Below, piece after piece: positions 17,919 through 26,710 of a DNA stretch of 64,000 nucleotides (position 1 is the first letter of the stretch; each line of letters begins with the position of its first letter). A program made the translations under genes and the position numbers. The notes beneath the pieces were generated by a model. That model did no database searches. It was not told where the DNA came from and worked only from the letters and a program-made list of their open reading frames with translations. Origin of the DNA: Deltaproteobacteria bacterium (GTDB lineage Bacteria; Desulfobacterota; GWC2-55-46); the NCBI GenBank assembly GCA_016177845.1, contig JACOUO010000007.1, positions 82,332 through 146,331 on the forward strand, written 5' to 3'.

Positions 17919-19505
17919 ATGAGAAGTATTTTTTGGCGTCTTGTTCTGCTGGCCGGGTTCACTGTTTTGGCGGTGATGTTATTCCTGCCTTCAACACCCC
18001 TTTCAAAAAGGCTGCCGTCATTCTGGGTAAATAATATCCCAAAGATAGTCCTGGGGCTTGACCTTCAGGGCGGCATGCACCTTGTCTTGAGTGTTGACCA
18101 GAACAAGGCAATTGAAAACCATACAGGAAGGCTCGCGGGTTCTGTTGAGGACTCGCTTAAAAAGAAAGAGATCCCTTACGGCACTGTCACAAGGGAAGGC
18201 ATCTCTTCCATTGCCGTAACTTTCCCTGATGAGAAGGCAAAGGGTCAGATAACACAGCTCATGACAGATGAGTTCGGGGTCTTCACCGCTCCTTCAGCCC
18301 AGGACGGAAGGCTTGTATTCAATCTCGATGAAAAAGAGGTGCAGAGGCTTAAGGACTGGTCGCTTTCACAGGGCCTTGAGACCATACGCAACAGGATAGA
18401 CAAGTTTGGAGTATCCGAGCCTGTCATCCAGAAGCAGGGCGAAAATGAGATAGTTGTCCAGCTTCCCGGACTTAAAGACCCGGAAAGGGCAATACAGCTC
18501 ATAGGAAAGACCGCTGTCCTCGAGTTCAGGCTCCTTGATGATTCAATGGACCCCAATACCGCCCTTAATACAGGCGCTCCCATTGGCTCTGAGGTGGTCT
18601 ATCAACAGGCCGTAAATAAAGAGACAGGCACTGTAGAGAAGATTCCTTATCTCGTAAAGAAAGACGCTCTCCTTACCGGAGATTCTCTGGCTGACGCAAG
18701 GGTAGCCGTTGACAGCCAGTACAATGAGCCTTATGTCGCGCTCACCTTTGATTCAAACGGGGCGCGCATATTCGAGAGGGTGACAAGCCAGAATGTAGGC
18801 AAGAGGCTTGCCATAGTCCTTGACGGCAATGTCCACTCCGCCCCCCAGATAAGAGAAGCGATTGCAGGAGGCAGGGCGCAGATAACAGGCGGCTTCTCCT
18901 ATGAAGAGGCAACAGACCTTGCCATCATCTTAAGGGCAGGCGCGTTGCCGGCGCCTGTCAATATCGTACAGAATGTGACAGTAGGCCCCACACTCGGTCA
19001 GGACTCCATCAACGCAGGCATTAAGGCAGGACTTCTCGGCGCGGTTTTTGTCCTGATCTTCATGCTCATCTATTACAGGCTTTCAGGCCTTATAGCTGAT
19101 TTCGCGATATTTTTAAACATCGTGATGCTCCTTGGCGCAATGGCTTGGCTCAACTCAACCCTGACCCTGCCGGGTATAGCAGGTATCGTCCTTACGATAG
19201 GCATGGGCGTTGACGCAAATGTCCTTATGTTTGAAAGGATAAAGGAGGAGCTGAGGGCAGGCAGAACGCCCCGTTCAGCGGTCAACGCAGGCTATGACCA
19301 CGCATGGTGGACGGTTATCGATTCCCATGTAACGACCCTTATTACAGCGGCAGTCCTCTTCCAGTTCGGAAGCGGCCCTATCAAAGGTTTCGCGGTAACA
19401 CTTAGCATTGGTATTCTGATTAATCTCTTTACCTCTCTTGTCGGCACAAAGGTCGCATTCGACATACAGAACGACAAGTTCAGGGTAAAGAAGCTGAGCA
19501 TATAA
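17919..19505 (+). CDS. secD: Protein translocase subunit SecD
   Basis: SecD is an RND-like membrane protein that uses proton motive force to aid late steps of protein export through SecYEG. The 528-residue sequence has an N-terminal membrane helix, the GLDLQGGMHLVL signature, and the large periplasmic P1 domain (GLETIRNRIDKFGVSEPVIQKQG). The C-terminal bundle has about five helices, with the conserved block GMGVDANVLMFERIKEELRAGR containing the functionally important Asp. The 66-base gap to secF contains a weak AACCG/CGGTT hairpin with a T-run, possibly an attenuator. Confidence 0.96.
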   Translation: MRSIFWRLVLLAGFTVLAVMLFLPSTPLSKRLPSFWVNNIPKIVLGLDLQGGMHLVLSVDQNKAIENHTGRLAGSVEDSLKKKEIPYGTVTREGISSIAVTFPDEKAKGQITQLMTDEFGVFTAPSAQDGRLVFNLDEKEVQRLKDWSLSQGLETIRNRIDKFGVSEPVIQKQGENEIVVQLPGLKDPERAIQLIGKTAVLEFRLLDDSMDPNTALNTGAPIGSEVVYQQAVNKETGTVEKIPYLVKKDALLTGDSLADARVAVDSQYNEPYVALTFDSNGARIFERVTSQNVGKRLAIVLDGNVHSAPQIREAIAGGRAQITGGFSYEEATDLAIILRAGALPAPVNIVQNVTVGPTLGQDSINAGIKAGLLGAVFVLIFMLIYYRLSGLIADFAIFLNIVMLLGAMAWLNSTLTLPGIAGIVLTIGMGVDANVLMFERIKEELRAGRTPRSAVNAGYDHAWWTVIDSHVTTLITAAVLFQFGSGPIKGFAVTLSIGILINLFTSLVGTKVAFDIQNDKFRVKKLSI

Positions 19506-19571
19506 AAAAGTTGAACCGTTGCCCGTTCTTATCGGTTTTTACGAGATTAGGGCATTTTATGGAGGCTTTAA

Positions 19572-20480
19572 ATGGACATCTGGGGCGAGACTAAAATAGA
19601 TTTCCTGGGCAAACGATATATAATGTTTGCCATATCAGGGATCCTCGCGATAATAGGCCTTATTGCCATGATATCAATCCCAATGGGCAAGGCAAATCTT
19701 GGGACTGACTTTGCAGGCGGTATCGCAATTCAGTTCAGGTTTGAAAAGCCTGTGGAGATAGACAAGGTCAGGTCAATCCTTGAGCAGAACGGCTTTAAGG
19801 ACGCCAACCTCCAGCAGTTTGCCGAACCGAATAAGCTCCTTGTAAAGCTTAAAAGGACGGAGGGGAACTTAAGCGAGTTGTCAAAAAGGCTCGGCGATGT
19901 GTTTGTGGCAGGGCTGGCGGATAACCCCTATCATGTTGATTCGACAACAGAAGTAGGCCCCACAGTCGGCAAAAAACTTCAGAGCGACGCGCTCTGGGCA
20001 ATCGGTATTTCGCTTCTGGGTATCCTGATATATGTAGCCTGGAGATTCGAGTTCAGGTTCGGAGTGGCAGCTGTTATTGCCACATTCCACGATGTGCTTG
20101 CGGTAATGGGGCTGCTCTTTGTGCTCGATAAGGAGATAACACTCCTTATCGTAACCGCCCTTCTGACATTGGCAGGCTATTCGCTTACCGATACCGTCGT
20201 TGTATTTGACAGGATAAGGGAGAACTTAAGGAGAAGGACAAAAGAGGAGTTTATCCCCCTTATCAACAGGTCGGTTAATGAGGTCTTAAGAAGGACGATA
20301 GTTACATCCCTTACCACACTGCTTGCCACCCTTGCGCTTCTTTTGTTCGGGGGCGAGGTCATACATGACTTCTCGCTTGCGCTCTTTGCCGGCATACTCG
20401 TAGGCACATATTCTTCGATATTCATAGCAAGCCCGATCCTTCTTTTCTGGAAGAAGAAGCCGGCCCTTGCAAAAAGCTGA
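19572..20480 (+). CDS. secF: Protein translocase subunit SecF
   Basis: SecF is the second RND-like half of the SecDF export motor. The 302-residue protein has an N-terminal helix (FAISGILAIIGLIAMISI) and the short periplasmic domain starting GTDFAGGIAIQFRF. It ends with a bundle of about five helices containing DTVVVFDRIRENLRRR and the motif NEVLRRTIVTSLTTLLATLALLLFGG. An AUGGAGG-like site precedes the ATG. A strong terminator lies 17 bases after the stop and closes the operon. Confidence 0.96.
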   Translation: MDIWGETKIDFLGKRYIMFAISGILAIIGLIAMISIPMGKANLGTDFAGGIAIQFRFEKPVEIDKVRSILEQNGFKDANLQQFAEPNKLLVKLKRTEGNLSELSKRLGDVFVAGLADNPYHVDSTTEVGPTVGKKLQSDALWAIGISLLGILIYVAWRFEFRFGVAAVIATFHDVLAVMGLLFVLDKEITLLIVTALLTLAGYSLTDTVVVFDRIRENLRRRTKEEFIPLINRSVNEVLRRTIVTSLTTLLATLALLLFGGEVIHDFSLALFAGILVGTYSSIFIASPILLFWKKKPALAKS

Positions 20481-20496
20481 TTATAAAAAACACAAG

Positions 20497-20525
20497 GCCC
20501 GCGGGAGATTCCCGCGGGCTTTTTA
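20497..20525 (+). terminator. Intrinsic terminator after secF
   Basis: A perfect 10-bp GC-rich stem (20497-20506 with 20510-20519), a GAT loop and a T5 tract. It ends the queA-secF operon. Confidence 0.9.
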
Positions 20526-20697
20526 TATTTCAGGCGAGACCCCATCAAATCCCCTATTGTCTTTTCTTATGATTTATGCTATTCCATGATATATCGTGCG
20601 GGCGTGTTCGCATTTGATATTCTTCTTTTCCAGTTAGAATTTAATATCGCAACAGGCTTTTTAAAGGCTCATGGCGGGTCCTTAGGAAGAGGCTAAG

Positions 20698-20750
20698 AGT
20701 GCCAGGGTACCATTCATTCATTGTTATGGTATTTCAAGGCACTTTTTTTT
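20698..20750 (+). terminator. Leader terminator/attenuator before the GGDEF gene
   Basis: An outer stem AGTGCC/GGCACT (20698-20703, 20738-20743) encloses an inner TACCAT/ATGGTA stem (20708-20713, 20726-20731) and is followed by T8 (20743-20750). It ends 30 bases before the start of the downstream gene. A strong terminator already closes secF at 20525, so this one must act on RNA initiated in the 20526-20690 interval. That interval has no gene. A further CTTAG/CTAAG hairpin lies at 20681-20697. Confidence 0.6.
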
Positions 20751-20780
20751 ATTAAGCACCGGAACATCCCTCAGTACCCT

Positions 20781-22358
20781 ATGATGATGGAGAAAAAAAT
20801 TATACCCGGTTCTGATATATCCAAGCCTTTGGACTTCTCTCTATGGCGTGAATTTCAGGAAGGCCTTTCAAAGCTTCTTGATATTCCCATTTCGCTCTAT
20901 GACGGAAACGGCGTTCTTGTAATGCCTTCAGACAGGGAGACCTGCCTGTGCCAGGCTGTTAAGCTAAATGAGAGCGGAAATGAGCGCTGCACGGATATGT
21001 GCGCGAAGGCAGCCCGCCAGGTTGCAGAGAACGGCAATATCTACACATTCAAATGCCATACTAACCAGTATCTTTTCGCGATACCGGTATTTCTTGATGA
21101 GAATAATAAGTATGTGATCATAGGCGGACAGGCCTACCTCGCGGGAAGCGAACTCAAGGATTTCTATGAAGGGGCGGCTTCCGTCGGTTTTGACAGCGCT
21201 ACCCTTGCCATCCTTAAGAATGGGCTTAAGACTATACCCCCGAAGTCGATTTTCACTATTCCGGGGATAATACAGAACCTTGCCGTGCCGTTCCTCAAAT
21301 GCCTGAATACGGGTGAAGCGAACGCAACGGTCAGGCGCAGGGACAAGGCAAATCTTAAAAGTTTTTACGCACTTGAGCAGGTCTATCGCTCGATAGCCCC
21401 TGTGTTGGACAGGGAAGAGCTCTATGAGACCATTCTCGCTAAGTCCTCTGAACTTGTGGAGGCTGAGAGGGGCTCATTGATGATACTCGATAATAAAAAC
21501 AATTTTCTCTCGGTTAAAGCCGCAAAGGGGATTGATAAATCTATCGTGGATAGCCTTAGAGTAAGGGTAGGCGAGGGAATTTCAGGCTCTATAGCCGCAA
21601 AGGGCCTGCCAGTAATAGTTAAAAACATAGAAGATGAGGTGCCGTCCCGCAGGAGCAACCCAAGGTACAGGACAAAATCATTTATATCCATACCGCTTAA
21701 GATAGACACCCGTGTCATCGGTGTCATTAATGTATCTGACAAGTTAACCGGGGAGGTCTTCTCAGAAGAGGATCTGCATCTGCTTCTTTCTTTTGCCAAT
21801 TACGCCTCAATAGCTCTTGAGAGGGGCGCTTACTACAGCATGAGCGAAGAGCTTAAGATGCTATCCATGACAGACCCTCTGACAGGGCTTTTCAACAGGC
21901 GTTATTTCAGGGAAAGGCTTTTTGAGGAAGTCGAGCGCGTAAAGAGGCATAACGAGTGCTTCTCGACCTTTATGATAGATATCGATAACTTCAAGGGTTT
22001 CAATGACAGGTACGGCCATATCGGAGGGGACGAGATACTTAAGGGTGTCGCCCGCGCGATAAGGGATGCCGTAAGGTCGATGGATGTGGTTGCAAGATAC
22101 GGCGGCGAGGAGTTTGCCGTGATACTGCCGCATACAGGCAAGACCGATGCCTATATAATCGCCGAGAGGATAAGAAGAGGTGTAGAGGAGTACAGGCCGA
22201 AATCATCCGTATTTACTGAATGGCCTACCATCAGTCTCGGAGTTGCCGAGTTCCCGCACGACGCTAATAATATAGACGACCTTATAAATAAGGCTGACAA
22301 GGCGATGTATCTCGCCAAGAGAAGGGGTAAGAACAGGGTTGTTGTATATGAGGGATAA
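20781..22358 (+). CDS. PocR-GAF-GGDEF signalling protein (diguanylate cyclase)
   Basis: This protein of about 525 residues has three domains. An N-terminal PocR sensor domain (about residues 15-185; cysteine-rich pattern CLCQAVKLNESGNERC, FKCHTNQYLFAIPV, IIGGQAY) fits a small-ligand or redox-responsive input. A GAF domain follows (about 205-345). The GGDEF domain (about 350-520) has an intact GGEEF active site and DPLTGLFNRRYF, so it should make c-di-GMP from GTP. Start choice: three ATGs in a row at 20781-20789, with no clear ribosome-binding site; an upstream TTG at 20721 lies within the leader terminator and is rejected. It overlaps the next gene, so co-translation with the downstream ATPase is likely. 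Confidence 0.88.
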   Translation: MMMEKKIIPGSDISKPLDFSLWREFQEGLSKLLDIPISLYDGNGVLVMPSDRETCLCQAVKLNESGNERCTDMCAKAARQVAENGNIYTFKCHTNQYLFAIPVFLDENNKYVIIGGQAYLAGSELKDFYEGAASVGFDSATLAILKNGLKTIPPKSIFTIPGIIQNLAVPFLKCLNTGEANATVRRRDKANLKSFYALEQVYRSIAPVLDREELYETILAKSSELVEAERGSLMILDNKNNFLSVKAAKGIDKSIVDSLRVRVGEGISGSIAAKGLPVIVKNIEDEVPSRRSNPRYRTKSFISIPLKIDTRVIGVINVSDKLTGEVFSEEDLHLLLSFANYASIALERGAYYSMSEELKMLSMTDPLTGLFNRRYFRERLFEEVERVKRHNECFSTFMIDIDNFKGFNDRYGHIGGDEILKGVARAIRDAVRSMDVVARYGGEEFAVILPHTGKTDAYIIAERIRRGVEEYRPKSSVFTEWPTISLGVAEFPHDANNIDDLINKADKAMYLAKRRGKNRVVVYEG

Positions 22359-24570
22359 GCTGTTATTCAATATCTGCCCTGAAGGGGAGTTTTTCGGCAG
22401 GAACAGGGAGATAGACTATATATTTCGCAGGGCGACAGAAAGCCATAAATCACCCAACATCTTCCTTACGGGAAGAAAGTGGATGGGCAAGACTGAGGTC
22501 CTGCGCAGAGTCCACCGCAAGCTCTTCTGGGACCAGGCCCATGTAGTGCCTGTCTATTACCAGTTCAGGAGATACGGCAGCGTTGAGAGCTTCTCTGAAG
22601 ATTATCTTAAAGAGGTATTGAAGCAATACTTTGCCTATAAAAAAAGAGAGCCCAGAATACTTAAGTCTGAGGTCTCAATCGATAAGCTGGAAAGATTGCT
22701 TATAGACAGCGATTCATTTGAGCTTGCGGAGTTTATCTCAAGGCACAGGGAAGCGAAAAAAAGCGGAGATAAGACCGCTGTCTTAAGGAATGCCATAAGC
22801 GCCCCTGACCTTATTACGCTCCGTTCCGGCATCCCTATATATTTGATACTCGATGACCTTGACCTTGCCCCGTACATAAACTTATTCAATGAAGGGCCGG
22901 GCATCATGAAGGAATTCATGGAGGCCCTGAATTCAGGCTCATTCTCATTTCTGGCCGCAAGCTCCACAAAAAAGGTGCTTGAGGGAGGCGTGTCAAACGG
23001 CTCCATAGAGGCTATTACCCTTGAAGGGCTTGATGAGGAACTTGCTGTTTCCATGATGATGGAGCTTTGCAGGCAGTATAATATCGAGTTTGACTCAGAG
23101 ATACTTACCCTCGCGGCCTTTAAGCTCGAAGGCAATCCCAACTATATCAAGAACCTCATCTGGGCAGCCCACAGGGCTGACAAAGAGCTTGTAATACTTA
23201 AGGATTTTGTCGATCTCTATGCCAATGAGCTTGTGGACGGCAATATTGGTTTTGCTTTTAGGTCTTCAATCCATCTTAAGGGCTTAAGCGACCTCAGGCT
23301 TTTGAGCGCGTGCGCCAATGCGGGAAAAGCCGTCTCTGAAGAGGATTTGGCTGAAAAGTTCAGGATAAGCCCTGAAGAGTTCAGAAAGACCATAGACGAG
23401 CTTGGAACCGCGGGACTTCTTGAGGCAAGCCTCGGCTCGATAAAATGGGTCGGCGATAATGTAGTAAAGGATTACATCTTCTATATATATGAGACAAGGG
23501 TCAAAGGCAGGAGCGCCGAAGAGGTGAAGACCTGTTTCATAAGGGACGGCCTGAAGGAAGGGTTCAACTTCAAGGGAGCAAAGATAAGAGGGCGCTTCAA
23601 GGAAGAAGCGGCTGAGCTTGTAAAAAAATTCAATGGGCAGAGCATGCTTAAGGTGCTTTTCAGGAACCAGGCATTTTCAGCCCGCTTCAAGAACGGCCCT
23701 CCAAAATCAGTTGAGAAAAAAATTGACGAAGACCTGATACTTCCTCAGATAATAGGCTGTTTCGATACATTGAGGTGGGAGGCGAATGAGACAGGCGCGC
23801 CGATACTGATAGCCCACGGTTTTCAGAACAGCAGGTATGATTCAGGCAACGAGGTTGTTTGGATAATCGGAGTAAAAGAGGCGACAGCGCCTTTTAATCT
23901 CGGTGATATCGAGAACTTTGTAAGGCGTTCGATAATACTGAAAGAAAACTTCAGGGCAACCCGAATAGTAAGGTGGGTCATCAGCAAGGAAGGCTTTACT
24001 GCCGAGGCGCAGAAGCGCGCCGAGGGAGAGGGTATCTTTTCCACTGATAATGTCCAGTTCCGAATCATAAGCGACAGTATAGATGATAAGGCAAAGTCTG
24101 AGAGGCTCAAGAGCGCTGATAAGATAGTGCCTGTGAAGGAATTCGAGGTAGTGCTGCCGTCCGCAACAAAGGCAGAGCTTGTGGGCGCAAGGGCAGTTGA
24201 AGAGATTGGCACTGAGATGGGGTTTGACGAAGACTCCATAGGACAGATAAAGGCGGCATTGGTAGAGGCCTGCATCAATGCCTTTGAGCACTCAAAGATG
24301 AAATCCACAAAGGTATTTCTAAGGTTTGTGGCATCAGGGGACAGGCTTACCATTCATGTGCAGAACGGCGGGGCTGATTTTGATAAATCGGCTCAGTCCG
24401 AAAGCATTGCCGAGACCACTTCGGGGCTGCCTCATAAGAGGGGCTGGGGCCTTGAGCTGATGAAGGGCCTTATGGATGAGGTCAGGTTCGAGAAGCTCAG
24501 GGGCGGCACAAAAATAGTAATGGTTAAATTTTTAATCAAAAAAGGAGAGGGAAGGGATGGGCAAGAATAG
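22348..24570 (+). CDS. P-loop ATPase fused to RsbW-like histidine-kinase-type ATPase domain
   Basis: This protein of about 740 residues combines two ATP-binding modules. The N-terminal part has Walker A GRKWMGKT (about residues 44-51) and a Walker B-like IYLILDDLDL, with a following winged-helix-like stretch, as in STAND/AAA-type regulators. The last ~140 residues are a HATPase_c domain of the anti-sigma/RsbW type, with N-box EACINAFEHSK and the ATP-lid region KRGWGLELMKGLMDEV. Such kinases phosphorylate STAS anti-anti-sigma proteins, and the next gene encodes exactly one. ATG 22348 overlaps the cyclase gene by 11 bases. The domain combination is unusual; the exact target is inferred. Confidence 0.8.
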   Translation: MRDKLLFNICPEGEFFGRNREIDYIFRRATESHKSPNIFLTGRKWMGKTEVLRRVHRKLFWDQAHVVPVYYQFRRYGSVESFSEDYLKEVLKQYFAYKKREPRILKSEVSIDKLERLLIDSDSFELAEFISRHREAKKSGDKTAVLRNAISAPDLITLRSGIPIYLILDDLDLAPYINLFNEGPGIMKEFMEALNSGSFSFLAASSTKKVLEGGVSNGSIEAITLEGLDEELAVSMMMELCRQYNIEFDSEILTLAAFKLEGNPNYIKNLIWAAHRADKELVILKDFVDLYANELVDGNIGFAFRSSIHLKGLSDLRLLSACANAGKAVSEEDLAEKFRISPEEFRKTIDELGTAGLLEASLGSIKWVGDNVVKDYIFYIYETRVKGRSAEEVKTCFIRDGLKEGFNFKGAKIRGRFKEEAAELVKKFNGQSMLKVLFRNQAFSARFKNGPPKSVEKKIDEDLILPQIIGCFDTLRWEANETGAPILIAHGFQNSRYDSGNEVVWIIGVKEATAPFNLGDIENFVRRSIILKENFRATRIVRWVISKEGFTAEAQKRAEGEGIFSTDNVQFRIISDSIDDKAKSERLKSADKIVPVKEFEVVLPSATKAELVGARAVEEIGTEMGFDEDSIGQIKAALVEACINAFEHSKMKSTKVFLRFVASGDRLTIHVQNGGADFDKSAQSESIAETTSGLPHKRGWGLELMKGLMDEVRFEKLRGGTKIVMVKFLIKKGEGRDGQE

Positions 24571-24919
24571 GAATTACAGGGAGGCTGGCGACAGCGTCAT
24601 CCTATATCCCGAAAATTATATAAACGATATCGAAGGCGAAAAGCTTGAAGATATGTGCGATATATTCCTTGCCAGGGGTTTTAAGAAGATAATAATCGAT
24701 TTCTCCGAGACAGACCTTATAAACTCCATAGGGGTCTCGATAATGATAGGCATAATTGAAAAGATCAAGGATAAAAAGGGGCTGATACTCTTCTCCGGCC
24801 TTAAGAAGGTGAACCACGATATCTTCAGCATTGTAGGGCTTACAAAGCATATACCCGTTTTCAGCACTGAAAAAGAGGCACTGGATGTGGTCTCATGCGA
24901 AGACCGCCTACCCATGTAA
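24557..24919 (+). CDS. STAS-domain anti-anti-sigma factor-like protein
   Basis: This 120-residue protein is a single STAS domain. The pattern KKIIIDFSETDLINSIGVSIMIGII is the SpoIIAA/RsbV motif, and Ser57 (in LINSIG) is at the position of the phosphorylated serine. It would be the substrate and partner of the RsbW-like domain encoded just upstream, with which it overlaps by 14 bases. A GGAGAGGGAAGGG ribosome-binding region precedes the ATG. No sigma factor gene is adjacent, so the output partner is unknown. Confidence 0.85.
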   Translation: MGKNRNYREAGDSVILYPENYINDIEGEKLEDMCDIFLARGFKKIIIDFSETDLINSIGVSIMIGIIEKIKDKKGLILFSGLKKVNHDIFSIVGLTKHIPVFSTEKEALDVVSCEDRLPM

Positions 24920-24953
24920 CTATTCTTTCTATTTCGCAGTATAGGAGGCTTTA

Positions 24954-26186
24954 ATGAATATGGACCTTAGCCTGGAGCGGCTGTTGTTCAATCTGAACAC
25001 TCTGGCCGAACTTGGCGAGGAGATAACCTCTCCAAAGGACTTCAACAAGGTCGTAAAATCTTCCCTTTACATGGTAATGGGGTCTTTTTCGGCTTCAAAA
25101 GGCCTTATCTTCCAGTTTGACCAGGATGGAAGGTGCTTCCACCCGATAGCCTCCAAGGGGCTTGGAGACATAAATGGTGTGGGTATAAAGATAAGCCCTG
25201 AAGCTGTCAAAGAGCTTATAAAAAACAATAAACCGATTGACCTTAAAAGCAACGAACATCCGGTCCCTCTTCTTGGGGCGGCAAGGGGCGAGTTTGAAAA
25301 GCTCGGCTCAAGGATAGTTGCCGGCCTCATCGTTAAAGATGAGCTTCTGGGGCTTATAGCCGTTGGCGATAAGTTCACGGGAGAGGATTATTCGGTCTAT
25401 GACCTTCAGCTTCTTTCGGTAATGGCGCAGCATATATCGTTCAGCCTGCACAGCCATTCGCTCCTTATGAAGCTGATGCATAAGTTTACGGAAAATAAAG
25501 GGCTTTATGATAACTTAAGGCGCATATACTACGATACTATTCACGCCTTTGCCGCGGCAATTGACGCAAAGGACGCATACACAAGGGGCCACTCTCACAG
25601 GGTCTCTGCCTACAGCGCGGTACTGGCAAGGGAGATGGGCTGGGACAAGGACGCGATGGAGGGCATAAGGATAGCAGGCCTCCTCCATGATATCGGTAAG
25701 ATTGCGGTAGATAAGACTATTATAAACAAGGCAAGCCCGCTTACGACAATGGAATGCAGGGAATTGAATTCCCATCCGGTAGTCGGCTATGAGATTCTTT
25801 CAAAGATAAAGTTCCCGTGGAAGGGGATACCGATGATGACTCGCAACCACCATGAGAAGGTTGACGGCAGCGGGTACCCTGACAGGCTCAAAAGGCAGGA
25901 GATTCCCATGGGCGCAAGGATAATGGCGCTTACCGATGCCTTTGACGCCATGACAACGGACAGGCCTTACAGGCCAAGGCTTTCGTTCAGGGAAGCCATA
26001 GGAGAGATTAAAGATAACTTCGGCAAGCAGTTTGACCCGGAAGCTGTCGGCCCGTTTATAAATGTCATCCGCAAGGAAGTGCTTGGAGAGGTTGATAGTC
26101 CTACAATCGTGCCGCTTCTTCAGGAACAGCTTGACTCTATTACCATTCACAGGATGCTTGACGGATTCCCCGAAGCAATAATATAA
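24954..26186 (+). CDS. GAF-HD-GYP protein (putative c-di-GMP phosphodiesterase)
   Basis: The 410-residue protein has a GAF domain (about residues 25-165) and an HD-GYP domain (about 190-380). Metal and catalytic motifs are intact: HSHRVSAYS, LLHDIGKIAVDK (HD), HPVVGYEIL, RNHHEKVDGSGYP (GYP) and LTDAFDAMTTDRPYRP. It should hydrolyse c-di-GMP and thus oppose the GGDEF protein at the start of the operon. A strong AGGAGG site precedes the ATG. A terminator 25 bases after the stop closes the operon. Confidence 0.9.
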   Translation: MNMDLSLERLLFNLNTLAELGEEITSPKDFNKVVKSSLYMVMGSFSASKGLIFQFDQDGRCFHPIASKGLGDINGVGIKISPEAVKELIKNNKPIDLKSNEHPVPLLGAARGEFEKLGSRIVAGLIVKDELLGLIAVGDKFTGEDYSVYDLQLLSVMAQHISFSLHSHSLLMKLMHKFTENKGLYDNLRRIYYDTIHAFAAAIDAKDAYTRGHSHRVSAYSAVLAREMGWDKDAMEGIRIAGLLHDIGKIAVDKTIINKASPLTTMECRELNSHPVVGYEILSKIKFPWKGIPMMTRNHHEKVDGSGYPDRLKRQEIPMGARIMALTDAFDAMTTDRPYRPRLSFREAIGEIKDNFGKQFDPEAVGPFINVIRKEVLGEVDSPTIVPLLQEQLDSITIHRMLDGFPEAII

Positions 26187-26210
26187 AACTATTAAGAAAT
26201 ACCTAATAAA

Positions 26211-26241
26211 AACCCCTCAGCAGAAGCTGAGGGGTTTTTTA
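26211..26241 (+). terminator. Intrinsic terminator after the signalling operon
   Basis: An 11-bp stem (26211-26221 with 26226-26236), an AGAA loop and T6. It separates the signalling operon from recJ. Confidence 0.9.
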
Positions 26242-26317
26242 ATTGTTGCAGCAAGGAATTTTAAGATGCCCTGTGCTGTTTTAAGTTTAACGCCCTTGGG
26301 GTTTTTCAAAACAAAAA

Positions 26318-26511
26318 AGATTGCTTATCGCTTCGCTCCTACGCAATGACAATATTTTTCCCTCTCCCCTTGTGGGAGAGGGTAGGGGTGAGGGGGAAAA
26401 AAAGATTGCTTTCACTCTGTTCACAATGACGACCTTTGGAATTTTCCAACAAAAGGGGGCAGTCCAAAATCTTTAATACTGGATTCCCGATAGAGACATT
26501 CGGGAATGACG
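26318..26511 (-). repeat. Mosaic of short palindromic repeats
   Basis: This fills most of the 524-base gap before recJ. In minus-strand sense it holds a REP unit ATTCCCGA-N9-TCGGGAAT (26483-26507) and a spacer reading AGTATTAAAGATTTTGGACT. Two copies of the GTCATTGCG...GCAATCT repeat follow (26403-26430 and 26318-26350), separated by a CCCTCTCCC-type inverted repeat (about 26361-26396). The same modules recur at 63821-63925 in plus orientation. Confidence 0.75.
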
Positions 26512-26710
26512 GCTTGAGTCGAAAGAGGAAGTGGAAGAGCTGAACTTAGCCAAGCCCTTAAATTCCTTGACCAAATCTTAATTAGACTGTAAAATGGATG
26601 GGCTTAAAATTATGAAGTGTTTATAGCCTTGCATTAATCGGATTTTAGAGCAAAAGGTGAACAAGCCCTTGCGCCGGTGCAGGCTGTTTTAAGGTACAGG
26701 TAGACGATTA

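Noticed and set aside
20526..20780. GEMM-type c-di-GMP riboswitch before the GGDEF gene
   Set aside because: I could not find the conserved aptamer segments; only the terminator and short hairpins are supported.
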